Positions 11,321 through 22,448 of a stretch of 64,000 bases of DNA are shown piece after piece. Position 1 is the first letter of the stretch. Each line of letters opens with the position of its first letter. Origin of the DNA: Eutypa lata (Eukaryota > Ascomycota > Sordariomycetes > Xylariales > Diatrypaceae); NCBI GenBank assembly GCA_022661535.1, contig JAKULF010000008.1:3162001-3226000 (forward strand), written 5' to 3'. The notes beneath the pieces were generated by a model, which worked only from the letters and a program-made list of their open reading frames with translations, had not been told where the DNA came from and searched no databases. The position numbers and the translations under genes are program-made.

Positions 11321-12397
11321 ATTTGATAGAGCCAGGTGGTGATATCCATATATCCTCATAGAATTATAGTCATGGAGAAGATATCTCAGTATTAGAAGAA
11401 AAAGGAAAATAAAAGGATATGTAGAATAGCCCAATGACCTACCCTACCTTAAAAGATAGGATTTCGGTTCGCTAATAATACATAGTAGTAGCAGAAATCA
11501 CCATGAAACAGGGGGCAGAATGATATGTTACATAGCTTGCTACTACTTATAGCAGAGAGTAGGCCACGACCTTCCATCATAACCTTATATTAGCAAGGCT
11601 AGCTGTGCCACAATCTCTCCTTAAACTACAGGCTGCATTTACATTGGGCAATACTGATTTTATAGCTGTCTATGTCAAAAATCTAATGAACAGTGATCAT
11701 GCAGAATGTCTTTAGTTGTTTTAAAGTGTGCCTGCATACCCTATATTAACTTGATAATAACCAGTGTAAGTTATGTTGTGGTTAGAGGATGCTAGAAACA
11801 ACGCTAGATCCTCAAAATAAGTGAATGTCACCAGTATTTAAAACCTCACTACTATGTACTTACTAACCCAGATACTTCTTTATACCGAATGCAGTAGGTC
11901 TGGTCTTAACGTCACGTTTAAAAGCGAGCTTGTGAAGCGCCTCTGTAGCATTACCCCGGTTTAAGGCTGTCAACTGTATCATGTATGCATGTAAAGTCTA
12001 GCCTCTATATGTAGGTAGGTATATGTAGGTGTGTATCAACCAATAGGCGCAGCTGCATTGTGACTTTCTCAAACAAGTTAATATGACGTCATAAGCTACA
12101 TATTCCGGTATTAACTATGTACTACGTACTTGAATGTGGCTGAGCTAAGGTGGCTGTGACACCACAACACCAGCCGTCGGTAGTTATCACCTGATTGATT
12201 GCCTTGCTTACCTCGTACTTTGTGTCCTTACGCGGCGTCGTGTTCAGCTCCTCCACGCCGTTTCAAAACTTACATAGTATTAAAAGTCCCATTCCCTAAC
12301 AGTTCGGAAGACTTTATATCTGCTATTACCTACTCGTATACGTCCGCCTCGTACAATAATCCTAATTACCACAACTTCGGTACTTACCTTCCCCAAA
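11321..12397. other. Intergenic, 1,077 bp, divergent promoter region
   Basis: It lies between a minus-strand gene (start 11320) and a plus-strand gene (start 12398), so it should contain both promoters. Only short frames; TAGGTA/TGTAGG-type repeats near 12010-12030. Confidence 0.5.
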
Positions 12398-12729
12398 ATG
12401 GCCCCTTCCCAACCAGACGCCCAAAACAACCCTGCTGCCGTTGCAGAGGGCGGTCAAGCGCCACAGTCTCAGCAGTCAATTCAAATGCAGCCGATCGCTT
12501 CTAAGCCGATGGGTACGTTTCCCGCCGCCCCTTTTCAGATGCTTATTTCATTCAGAAAAACAACAATAACTAACATAACGTGCTATCACAAACAAAAGAC
12601 CCCCAGCGTCCACATGAAGAACCCACTGTTGGGCTGCGCGGCGGTGATCGTGGCGGTTGTTGCCCCGGCCGCTTCTGCTTCATCATCCCTTGTCCGCTGC
12701 CGTGCGACTGCTGCGTCATCCCACTATAA
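12398..12729 (+). CDS. CYSTM-like cysteine-rich small protein
   Basis: Exons 12398-12512 and 12599-12729; the 86-nt intron has donor GTACGT, branch AACTAAC and acceptor AAAAG, and phase 1 agrees. The product is 81 aa: a Gln/Pro/Ala-rich hydrophilic half and a C-terminal core CCPGRFCFIIPCPLPCDCC with seven cysteines. Known: CYSTM-type proteins of eukaryotes have a polar N-terminus and a Cys-rich, membrane-associated C-terminus and are linked to stress tolerance. The pattern here resembles that family, but the assignment is by eye. The reading frame without splicing gives a longer, unrelated C-terminus and is unlikely. Confidence 0.7.
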
Positions 12730-13914
12730 GCTACTAAAAACATCGGCGTTTAGCAATGAGGCTCAAGAAGGGGGCTTTGGCAGTTTATGGATGACTGGAT
12801 TGTAATTTAGCTTAGGTTTTTCTCGGATTCAGCGATGGGTTCAATCACGACCATGAACATCTGCTTTCATTCGCGGTTTCCTCTGTCAGGTCTGGATGGT
12901 TCAACTCGATGCAGGCGACGCGCTTTCATGATTGAAATGAGTTTCTTTTAATTCGATAGCATGCATTCAATTCAATTGAATCGATTCTCTGCTAACTGAT
13001 CGAACTTTTATGTTCCTTTGCCCGCCTCTCAGACAATCCAACTTAGTGCTCTATGTGCCCGGGAATATTAGCCTCCACCCCCACAATACTTTCTATCAGT
13101 CATGCCTTGAGTCTTGTCGGGAGTTGCGATTTAATACGTGAGCCTGAAGATAGCGAAGATAACCAGGCTAGTACAAAATATGTTTGTGCTGTATTGGTCG
13201 TACGAGGTAGTATCTCATTCAAAACCGGTAGTATGTTAGGTGACTTTTTTTCCTTCTTCTTTTTCTATAAACACGCAGTCCTGTCATTGTTCTGGTTTAA
13301 ACTGGTCAGGTATTTAGTTGATGCTTGTTGTGAATTCTCAAGTTGCTAGTATAATACTCATGATAGTTTCAACAGTTCTCTCATAATCTCTCACCGGGAA
13401 AGCCTAACAACTTGCATGGACTTGAATTTCTAAGAGTAGTAAGAACACAAAGCATTGACTTGTTTGGCAGGACTTCAACTATTAACCCAGATGACAGGAC
13501 AAGGGGACCTGTCTAGAAATGTCACATTTGATCTATTATGTTACTAAATTATTGATGTTTAATCAGTATCAAGAAAGATTAGCGAATCCCCAGACAAGAC
13601 GCCCTCCCTTTTTTTTCTCGCCGTTAATAATGAAAGGATCACAAGTTATAGTTTAGTATACAATTAGTTAACAATAAAGACACTCCATGGTTTTTTTAAG
13701 CAAGTTGTCACATTCTATTTCCTTCTTTGTAAGACAATTGACTACAAAGCTCGTTGACAATGGCTATGTTTCTCGCAAGTAATACAATAGACCAAGTATA
13801 AAACTCTATAAGAACACATCTACAGTAGCATTTGACTATGACTTGATCTTCCAAACATAATTGCGACAATATAGTTATCATTCACTCTACACTTATCAAC
13901 AATACTTTCGAAAC
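12730..13914. other. Intergenic, 1,185 bp
   Basis: AT-rich, with poly-T stretches (about 13244-13264 and 13610-13617). No gene recognised. The last 150 bp should contain the promoter of the kinase-like gene. Confidence 0.5.
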
Positions 13915-15619
13915 ATGGATCCTTGGGGATTTTCTAGTGGCAATGCCGGTGGTGGCAACCGCAATCCTGTAAGTAACTCTCGGAGTTGATTTTACCCCTA
14001 TCCATCACCTTTCGAGAGCATATTTCTTTGTCCAAAGGAATTCTCGCACTTAGAACATGACTTAAACCTTCCAAATCATCGTTAGATTATCTAGAAAGAG
14101 AAATAGCTAACTCTGAGTGTTTCAGTGGGGCCGCGGGAACGACGAAGATTATAATATGTTGCGTGTTCAGCCAGCCCAGGCAGCCAGGTCGGCAAACGAT
14201 CCTACATCTGTTGTCGACAGAGCCCGAAATTTGTTTGACGACAACCCGCGCTTCGAGTTTGAGGGACTGCTTGCCTCAACCCACAACGGCACGACAATGC
14301 GTTTCAAAGAAGTAGGCGAAGGTGGTCGAAGATTTGTGGCCAAAGCAGGGACCAGTGGCACCGAAGATGCGGTCAACAACGAGATCTCCTATCTCAATGT
14401 AAGTATTTGCGGGACGGCCTACAGTCCAAGATGTTTGTTTGCTAACATAACCGCAGATCCTGCAATATGCGATGCACGTAGTAAAGCCACTTGCCATTGA
14501 TCCCAACCCACTCGTGAACCTAGGGGTTCCTTACTATATAATAGAGTATTTGCAGAACGGCACTCTGAAGCTATTTGTACAGAGGACCCGGCAGGCAGGC
14601 GAGCGTTTGCCGAACCGGCTGCTGTGGCGCCTTTTCCTGTGTAGTAAGTACCTGAATATACCATCCCTTTCCAGGATAATTCTAACAAGTTTATAGTGGT
14701 GAGAGCGTGCGTCGAAATAGCTTGGCCTCCCAATAATCCTGTTCAGCTGGGACAGATTGGGACAGGGCCTCCCTCCAAGCTTGCACATAACGACTTCCAT
14801 AACGAGAACCGTAAGTTATTTACCAACACATATACAGCCTTCTAGTCCATACTAACCTTTTGTTTACAGTCATGTTTGGCGAGCTCGATAACAGTACTCC
14901 AGAGCACGCTCTCGTACCGATTTTGCAACTGATTGGCTTCGGCAAGTCGGGAGACATGGATGTTAGCCCGGCCCTGAACGCATTTCAGCTTGCCAACTAT
15001 GATAGGCAGTTAAATCTCGACCAATAGTAAGTAATTCCCATCCCCTTGAGAGTACTAACTTATGAATACTATTACTAACATGTCACCTAGTCGACGGCCG
15101 GCAGATAAGCGAACCCATGGTACCGACAAAAATATTTATGACGTTGGAGTTGTAAGGTCACCCTATCCACGAAACTGGCTGAACGTGCCGCTTGAGTTAA
15201 GACTAACTAACATATTTCACAAAATCCTAGCTTATGGCCCTGATCATCAGGCAACGTGATTTTGCCTCCCCGCCGACATCCGAACTTGGATAAGAGACCC
15301 AAACCTCCTCCCACGGGTGGAGGGTATCAGCGATCTCGACTCCGACCTCCGCCTTCTCGTACAGCGCTGCATCGCTGAAAATCCCCTCAACAGGCCCCGG
15401 CTCGAGGAACTGCTGGTGACGGTTTCCGATGCCGTTGTAACGAAGACCGCCCAAGCATACCCCAACAACGAGGGTTTTGAGTCGGACGATCATATCGAGT
15501 ACCTCGTCAAGAAATATATTATTGACGCTGATGTAGAACCTCCGGTTGCAGGTGCAGGAGGCGCTGGAGGTGGTGGCGGTGGCGGTGGCAGCGGCGGAAA
15601 TCCACCTCCTCCGACTTAG
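13915..15619 (+). CDS. Protein-kinase-like protein with GFG in place of DFG; one frame break
   Basis: Exons 13915-13968, 14126-14398, 14457-14643, 14697-14810, 14870-15026, 15091-15151 and 15231-15619, all phase-consistent. Kinase landmarks: beta-3 lysine in GGRRFVAKAG, helix-C glutamate in VNNEISYLN, hinge YYIIEYLQNGTL, catalytic loop LAHNDFHNENLMFG (HxD and N kept), then LQLIGFGKSG where LIDFG is expected. The C-lobe ends with RCIAENPLNRPRLEEL, followed by a Gly-rich tail. The loss of the metal-binding DFG aspartate predicts weak or no phosphotransfer. The frame is lost within the T-run 15260-15263; one extra T restores about 411 aa. It could be a working pseudokinase with a sequence error or a decaying gene. 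Confidence 0.75.
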
Positions 15620-16279
15620 CGATCGATTTGGACTTCCTCGATTTCTAAGGGTCCAAGCCACTAAACCCTTCTCCTTTCTTGTACTAACATACAGTTTTAG
15701 GGATAATTACCGAGGTGAGTAAGTAAACGTAAGAAGTAAAGAAAAGAAAATCCCCTTGAACTTGAAGTGGCGTCAAATGGCATTTATTTGGGAGTATTCA
15801 CACAATGTTTCAATAAATCGGTTTACGTTTAAAACGTTTATTCAATTTAAATACATTCATCAAAAAGCACGTATTGTGTATTATATGGTATCTATCTCAC
15901 ATATTTATCAAGTGCTCGTAGCTCCTACCTAGTTAGTAAGGTACCCTAACAATCAGTCAACCTCGTAGGCTATACTAAGGCTGGAAGTATCTTTATCAGA
16001 TTAAATTCTCGCTAACTCATTCAGCACCTAATGGCTGATGACACTCAACACTGTCATGAAGCAATGAAGTTTCTTTGGACTGCCAGGATATCTATCTCGT
16101 CTCACATGACAATAAAGGGGTCAAAAGGGGTAGCCATTGCTTAGCGTCTAAGCCTCTCTGCACCTTATGGATGCTTCCTTTCATCTCATCACTCTGAGGG
16201 ACCTCTATACGATATGTCAAATACCGGTTCATAATTATCCTACCTTCTCACAGACCGACATTTTACATGATTTGTCTCA
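15620..16279. other. Intergenic between convergent genes, 660 bp
   Basis: Shared 3' region of the kinase-like gene (plus) and the amidohydrolase (minus). No gene or structured element recognised. Confidence 0.5.
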
Positions 16280-17721
16280 CTATTCTTCTCCCCAAGGTCC
16301 TACCCCCGGTCCCTTGAATATCTTCCCGCCCTTCCACACCCACCTGACATTGTCCATCTTCTGCAGCGCCTTGATATCCTCCACCGGGTTCTCCATTACC
16401 CCAATCACATCCGCCTCGTACCCAGCTTTGAGCTGACCGGTCTTCGGGGCCTGGTCGCCAATACACAGCGGCCCGTTAGCCGTAGCCGCCTTGATGGCTT
16501 CTAGATTGCTCATACCAGCCTCAACGGCATGCTCGAGCTCCATCGCCATATTGAAGCCGGGCTGCGTATCAGTCCCCAGCGCGAAAGTTGCCCCGGATCG
16601 GATGGCTAGCTTATACGCGGCCTCGTGGTTCCTCCCGATCAGCTTGGCCTTCTCCCACGTCTGCCGCGACAGGCCCTTACCGCCCGTCTTCAACAGCAGG
16701 TCCACGACGGTCCGCGTCGCGATGTACAGGCAGCCCTTCTCCTTCATGAGATCGACGCACTCCTGGTCCGCGAACGAGGCGTGCTCCACCGTGCGGACGC
16801 CCGCCAGCACCGCCTCGATGATGGCGGGCTTGCTGTGCAGGTGGGCCGCCACGACGAGCCCCTGGCGCGCCGCCTCGCCGACCACGCAACGCAGCTCCTC
16901 GGGGCTGAACTGCGGCGCCATGAGCGCGTCGCCGCGGGACTTGACGCCCCCGGACGCGAAGACCTTGACGCAGCGGGCGCCGCGGCGGACCTGCAGCCGC
17001 ACCGCGCGCCGGCACTCGTCGACGCCGTCGGCGAGGGCGATCTTGCCCGCGCCGTACGACGAGCCCGCCGCCATCGCGGTCCCGCCGACGCCCAGGTGCA
17101 GCAGGGCGTCGCCGGCGGGCAGCTCGAAGACGTCGCCGTGGCCGCCCGTCTGGCTCAGCGCCGCCCCGCACCCGTAGACGTGGGGTCCCGCGATGGTTCC
17201 GTCGTCGATGGCGAGCGCCACCTCGCACCCGTACCCCGCTACGTCGCGCAGGGACGTGTAGCCCCGCTGCAGCGCGGTCCAGCACCCCTTGGCGAGGCGG
17301 GCGCCCGAGGACGCCGGGTGGTGCCCGATGAAGGGAGGACGCTGGGCTCGGCTGTGGATTCGCCTCCGAAGTGCACGTGGCAGTCCCAGAGTCCGGGCAT
17401 GAGGTACGGGACCGAGTACGACTTGTGCGGCGGGTCTGTGTACTTTTGGGGTAGGGCGGATTGCGGACCGACCCATGCGATTACCTTGTTTTGGATAACA
17501 AGAGCGGCGTTCTCTTGAGGGTCGCCGTCGCCGGGAATGAGGATATCAGCGGTAATGACGGTGAAGACGGGCTTTTCGGCTTCAGCGTCAATAGACAAAG
17601 CGTCATTGCCCTCACATCGTGGTCTTATAGTCAGCCCGAGAGAAGGAGAGAATATAGATTCCGGCAATCGTTCTGGAGAGTCCCGTGCCGAAAGCTGGCT
17701 CTCGACTGTGCGCTTCACCAT
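16280..17721 (-). CDS. Ochratoxinase-like metal-dependent amidohydrolase, one frame break
   Basis: A single exon; the first 130 or so codons (from ATG 17721) and the rest lie in two frames that join at 17333-17338, where one missing C on the coding strand explains the shift; with it the length is 480 aa. Amidohydrolase motifs are complete: YLMPGLWDCHVHFGG (two metal His), CVKVFASGGVKSRGD (bridging Lys), VVAAHLHSK and TVEHASF (His), FALGTDTQPG (Asp), and the C-terminal GYEADVIGVMENP. The sequence closely follows, from memory, the Aspergillus niger ochratoxin amidohydrolase, including the GYGCEVA and LSQTGGHGD blocks and overall length. Ochratoxin hydrolysis is therefore a possible activity, but related enzymes hydrolyse other N-acyl or cyclic amides. 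Confidence 0.8.
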
Positions 17722-18213
17722 GCTGAGTTCTTATATCTTGTACCTTCAAATTGTATCAGTTGAAAAGGAACGGAAGGCCACAGTGAGCTACAAAGGTTTC
17801 AAGAATAGGTGTCGATAGGCTAAATAAGGTAGATGGTTTCCCGAATAGGCTATGCCGCGCCGGAATAAGGGCTATATAGGCCGAATTAAGAAGGTCGCCA
17901 TAATACCTACTTCAATAATTGACCTAGGGGAGTATTATGAGTCGCTACAATTGTTCTGTGAAAAATCTCCCAATTGAATATTTTTCACATGCAATTTTGC
18001 GAAATGTAGCTTAAATATAATTAGAACGGTGAAGCGTTGAGAACTAGATGTATGGAAAACGAGTGGCTATATGAGGAATGATATAATGCTGCGCCTGTAG
18101 AAGCAGGAAATGCGAGGCAACCGGTGAACATGATAAACAACACGATTGCCCTATTTCTGAAGCAATATTATGGGGGGGGGATGAATAATTTAATATTATA
18201 CCGCCATGTTATC

Positions 18214-18248
<35 letters not shown>

Positions 18249-18490
18249 GGTATCATAGCCCGTCGCTTCTTTACGTATCTTACCTTTTTCTCTACCATTG
18301 AAATATCTCTCCACTCAGGGGAAAGATAAGATCTAAACCTACCTCCCGAATAGAAGGCCAAGCGACCCAGTACTTACTCACCTACCTACCTGACTTACAG
18401 CTTCATGCGAAACCTAGTCTCCTCACCCTTCAAAATTTCCAGTTCTTTGCCTTACCAATCACCTTCACCGCCTTCTTCACCTTCACCACA
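17722..18490. other. Intergenic, 769 bp, with poly-G and poly-A tracts
   Basis: Promoter side of the amidohydrolase. It holds nine G at 18172-18180 and 29 A at 18214-18242. No gene recognised. Confidence 0.6.
18172..18242. repeat. G9 tract followed by A29 tract
   Basis: Seen directly: G9 at 18172-18180 and a pure A-run at 18214-18242. Possible remnant of a retroposed poly-A tail, but no element or target-site duplication is visible; length calls in such runs are unreliable. Confidence 0.8.
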
Positions 18491-19084
18491 TCACCCTCGC
18501 TCTCTCTCGCCCTCACTTAAATTCTCCATTACCTGCTTTAACTGCACATCAATCCTCTTATCCATTACCCATTGTTTGCTCTTTCTCGCCTCCTTCTTCC
18601 GCAGCGTAACCGACGCCTGCGTCCAGCGGCGTCGTCCGCCGCGGTACCCGTCATTGATGGCCTCGCTCCAGCAATGCGGACACATGCCCGCCAAGAGCTC
18701 GCGGTCGCCTTTCCATGCGCGCGCTTGCGGACTAATCGAGCGCCCGCCCAGGGCTCTCGTGCCGACGAACGCGTGTCGGCCGGGACACGCGTATACTTGC
18801 ATGGCTTCCTTACCTTTCTTCGAGACCCCGGCGCGGTGCTGCTGCTTCTTCTTGCGTGCTTTGAGGGAAGCGCACTGGGCGGCCGAGATGTGCGTGCAGT
18901 TTATTCTGCCGAGGACTGTGAGGCATGCTTTGCAGGGGGGAGGACGGGGAGAGGCCGAGGATGGGGATGAGAGGAGCTGGCTGCGAAGAGCTGCTGTGTC
19001 TCGGGAACCGGAGAATTTGGAGTCTCGGAGGTCAGGCCAGGTGTAACACTCGTCGGAGCTGGGGGTTTCTGCGTTGAAAGACAT
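18491..19084 (-). CDS. Hypothetical Cys/Arg-rich protein
   Basis: ATG at 19082-19084 gives 197 aa without introns. The upstream extension of the frame to 19444 lacks coding character. Seen: an acidic, Ser-rich N-terminus (MSFNAETPSSDECYTWPDL), possible zinc-binding cysteines (PCKACL...RINC and GMCPHCW) spaced about 90 residues apart, and a basic C-terminal part ending in a charged helix (MDKRIDVQLKQVMENL). The GC content is higher than the surroundings, as in other coding stretches here. No family recognised; a nuclear or ribosomal-RNA-associated role would be a guess. The opposite-strand frame 18405-19046 is judged a shadow. Confidence 0.5.
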   Translation of the reverse strand: MSFNAETPSSDECYTWPDLRDSKFSGSRDTAALRSQLLSSPSSASPRPPPCKACLTVLGRINCTHISAAQCASLKARKKKQQHRAGVSKKGKEAMQVYACPGRHAFVGTRALGGRSISPQARAWKGDRELLAGMCPHCWSEAINDGYRGGRRRWTQASVTLRKKEARKSKQWVMDKRIDVQLKQVMENLSEGERERG

Positions 19085-19615
19085 GGTTTCTTCCTGCTGC
19101 CCGTGCAGGATGAATGGGTGGACGAGTAAGTAGCTGGCTGACTGAGGATCTGTGTGAATGTGTATGCAAATGTATGACTTGGGGACTATGGAAGATGTTT
19201 CATACCTGCAGACTGCGATGGCCTGCTTTATAAATGTCCTGAACGGCATTGTTCGTCCTTTGTTAGTTTCCTTGAACGAACGGCTAGACAATGCACGTTG
19301 TTTTGACACGATGTTCGAGAGAGTTGTTGTTACCGGAGATAATGCATCGTCATTGTCTAGAGGAACAATCGACGATGCTATTCTTGGTAAATATTTCTTT
19401 AGACTGGCTAGATTAGTAGATAGAGACGGAAATTTGCCCAACAAATATTAATGCTGTACCTACCTAGGCATATTAAGGGGTTTCTTTCCGGATAACCTTT
19501 ACCACTTATATCGGTGCTGACCCCACCAAATGGCCGCCCCCACAAGCACCGAGATCTTTTTTTCGGCGGGGTCTTTTATCCGGCCTGTGCCTTTCGTTTT
19601 AACCCGAACAATGCA
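19085..19615. other. Intergenic, 531 bp, divergent promoters
   Basis: Between a minus-strand hypothetical gene and plus-strand TYW2. A plus-strand ORF at 19158-19451 exists but has no recognisable content and lies in the presumed promoter. Confidence 0.45.
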
Positions 19616-20922
19616 ATGAACTCGCAACAAGAAACCAAGAGCAAGCCGAAGCGCAAAAAAGCACCATCTAAGAATCCGATAGAGGCTGCGCTGACCGCCT
19701 GGTTCCGATCTTTTCCGCTTCCGGAAGACGATCAGCTGCAGCTCATCGCCCAGGCGCCGAAACGATGGACCGTGTACGAGCCGATGACGTTGCTGCCGAC
19801 GGGCGCTTTCGGCTCGACGGCATGGCGTGAGATCTTAGATTCGGTAGACTCCTCCGAGGAGGAGGACAAGCGCGTTGATGAGCTGTGGGAGGGCATCCTA
19901 TCGGAGATCTCGAAAAAGCAGAAAGCGCAGCTCACGCACCTCGCCGTTAACGAGGGCATTCCGCTCCACCACACAGATAGCACTACCGGAGATGGGACGC
20001 AGGATGTAAGTAACAACAAGAGCAACATCCTGCGCAGCCCCAGCGGCCAGCGCATGCTGTATGGAGACTTCGGACCCACCACCATCTCCTCGCCGAACGG
20101 GGTCCATCCACAGCCGATTTCGAAGCTGCGTTCTGGGTGTCCACGCGACAGAACGGCATATTCCAAACATGGGCGCCGCGGTGGACCATGTTCAGCCGGG
20201 GAAACGTGAAGGAGAAGGCGCGGTTGCTGGGTTTCCACGACCCGGACCGCCAGCCCGGGGAAATGCACCTGGAGCATAGAAGTCAGATTCCGCTGGCCTC
20301 TCTATGCAAAGCCTATGCCGTCGACCTCTACGCCGGCATCGGATACTTCGTCTTCTCGTACGCGCGCCTCGGCATGCGCGTCTTGTGCTGGGAGCTGAAC
20401 CCGTGGAGCGTGGAGGGGCTGCGGCGGGGCGCGAGGGGCAACGGGTGGAGTGTGCGGGTTGTGCAGCGTCAGGAGCTATCTTCGTCGAGCTCGATGGGCG
20501 AGATGCTGGCGGGCGGCGAGCAAATCACCGTGTTCCTCGAAGATAATGCGCGTGCCGTTGAGCGGATCGCTGAGCTACAGCGGCAACGACAGGCTGACGA
20601 AACGACGTCGCTTGCTAACGTGCTGCATGTGAACTGCGGGTTGTTGCCGAGGAGCGATCTGTCGTGGGGCGACGCTTGGGATATCGTTGGGGGCAGTGAG
20701 AAGGCGTGGCTGCATCTGCATGAGAATGTGGGCGTTGCGGATATCGAGCGGAGGAGGGGCGAGATCGAGCGGTGGTTCGGAGAGCTGGCGAAGAAGAAGG
20801 ATAGCGGTGTCACGAAGGTCTACGTGGATCATGTTGAGCAGGTCAAGACGTTCGCGCCGGGTGTGTGGCACTGCGTGTTTGATTTGTACATCACAAGGTT
20901 TAATAATAATAACATTACATGA
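19616..20922 (+). CDS. TRM12: tRNA wybutosine-synthesising protein 2 (TYW2/TRM12), one frame break
   Basis: The start ATG at 19616 is chosen because the following MNSQQETKSKPKRKK resembles a normal N-terminus; the in-frame extension to 19514 does not. The N-terminal part ends with NILRSPSGQRMLYGDFGP. The C-terminal part has AAFWVSTRQNGIFQTWAPRW, TMFSRGNVKEKARLLGF, the SAM-binding AVDLYAGIGYFVFSYARLGM and WELNPWSVEGL, and HVEQVKTFAPGVWHCVFDLY. Known: TYW2 transfers the aminocarboxypropyl group of S-adenosylmethionine to the wyosine precursor at G37 of tRNA-Phe. The two parts are in different frames; one missing C in the run 20075-20077 explains this and gives 435 aa. As TYW2 is normally single-copy and conserved, an assembly error is likelier than loss of function. 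Confidence 0.85.
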
Positions 20923-21080
20923 AGTAGTCGTTTTCTACAATCCCCAACGGGTATCCCAAACATCGTAACTCATGTACACACCCCTGACCGAAGAAAAGAA
21001 AAGAACCCATCCCATTATCTAGGTGATCGATCACCTCCTCTATCATAACATTGTCAAGCTAGATCAACTCGACATCTATA

Positions 21081-21802
21081 TTAACCACCCCGTCTGAACT
21101 TGCTCGGTATATTCTCCTCGACGATAGCCTTCTTAGAGAGCTCCTCTAGCCGGTACTCCTCGTCCTCGAGCTCCTCGTGCTTCTTGAAGTGCTCGATGTC
21201 CTCCGGGTGGGTCAGGTCCTCGAGCCTGGTGTTCTCGTCGTGGTACTTCTCCCAGTGGTGGATCTCGTACTCGTACTCGTCGTCGCCGTGGTGTCCCGGC
21301 CCGGTCTGCATGTCGGGCAGCGACTTGCCGCTGTCGATGAAAGCCTGGAACTCGTCGCGCGTCACGACGCCGTCTCGGTTCGTGTCCAGCAGCGCCATCA
21401 ACGCCCGCTGGATCTCGTCCCGCCGCGACTGCGGCACGTCCTTGTTCGACTCGTCCATCAGCCCGTACGTCCGCAGGATCTCCTCCGCCTCCCAGTTGCC
21501 GTCGCTGTCGAAGTCGTGTAGGGCGTAGAAGGACGAGGCGTCGAAGTCGGTGATGTGGTGTTCCTCTTAAGCGCCCAAAGCATGTTAGCACTCAGGTTGG
21601 CAGTAGAAGATGGTGTGTAACAGAGCTCTATCTGTCATGTGCGATGCGAAATAAGTGTTAGTAGGTGTTACGACGTACCAGCCATGTGCTTCGTCATCCA
21701 ATCTGCATTATCATTGACCATAGGCTTTTGCGATCCGCCATGGTCACCGTGAGCGAGAGCCTGGCAGATCAGGCCGGCTATGGCTAATATCGTGTGATGC
21801 AT
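21081..21802 (-). CDS. Secreted/ER-lumen EF-hand protein
   Basis: Exons 21679-21802 and 21081-21565; the intron 21566-21678 has donor GTACGT and acceptor AAG, phase 1 on both sides; 202 aa. It starts MHHTILAIAGLICQALAHG, a signal peptide. Two EF-hand loops are seen: DFDSDGNWEAEE and DTNRDGVVTRDE, each with Asp at 1, 3, 5, Gly at 6 and Glu at 12. Then comes a long acidic, helical tail (EYEIHHWEKYHDENTRLEDL). The layout is nucleobindin-like, suggesting calcium binding in the secretory pathway. No HDEL-type retention signal is present at the C-terminus. It is transcribed away from ORC6. Confidence 0.85.
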
Positions 21803-22448
21803 CTTGGGAATATGATGGGTTTAAGTCTCTACAATAAAGTAGAATGGGTTGAAGACGAGGTTTTAGAGCAATTGATCGTGGGTTGGGTTCAGCGTAGAGG
21901 GGACAGAACGCTGAGACCTAACATGTATGCAGCTAGGTACTTAATGTACGAAGTAAGTAGCTCTAAACCTTGAAATGATGACAACACAGGAGTAAAGATG
22001 CACCCTCAAAGATGCTGTCAATGGTGGTTGATCCGGCAATCTCTGGGGCATATCTGCAGGGGGCTTATCCACTAAATCAAGTACACGGTTCAGGGATCCA
22101 TCAACTAAGCTTAGGTGGGTAAGCTACGTCAACCTCATCTGCAGGAACAAAGAAGCAGACGGACAGAGGTTGCGATTACAACTGCAAGATTCAAAATTTG
22201 GAGGGATCTACATGCGATTATCGAATTCTGTTTTCATTCGCCCATATATTCCGATGAACCATTGTATTGGGAATCACTCTGAGACACCTTACGTAGAGAG
22301 CTGAATACACCACGTACCTACCTACCTAGAGCTAGTCGCTAGTTTTACGAAGGGTCTCATCCCATTCCACAAATCCGGATTAAACGCGTTTGACGCGAGA
22401 CCACACATTCACATTCAGTGATCTTTATAGCTATAGTACTCTCCCAAG
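21803..22448. other. Intergenic, 646 bp, divergent promoters of the EF-hand gene and ORC6
   Basis: No gene. It contains the MluI-box pair noted separately. Confidence 0.6.
22384..22398 (+). promoter_or_regulatory. MluI cell-cycle box pair upstream of ORC6
   Basis: ACGCGT at 22384-22389 and a second ACGCGA at 22393-22398, about 50-65 bp before the ORC6 ATG. Known: ACGCGT is the MBF-binding MCB element of yeast and other fungi, controlling G1/S genes. Location and gene function fit; binding is inferred. Confidence 0.5.

Noticed and set aside
16491..17518. Long plus-strand frames opposite the amidohydrolase (228 and 297 codons)
   Set aside because: GC-rich antisense shadows; the minus strand has complete catalytic motifs.
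18405..19046. Plus-strand frame of 213 codons opposite the hypothetical Cys/Arg-rich gene
   Set aside because: Low-complexity Ser/Pro start and no family features; the minus-strand frame has possible zinc-binding Cys pairs and an ordinary composition. The choice is not certain.
20008..20039. A GTAAGT...GCAG stretch inside TYW2 that looks like a 32-nt intron
   Set aside because: Too short for a fungal intron, and the encoded NILRSPSGQRMLYGDFG is a conserved TYW2 block, so it is coding.
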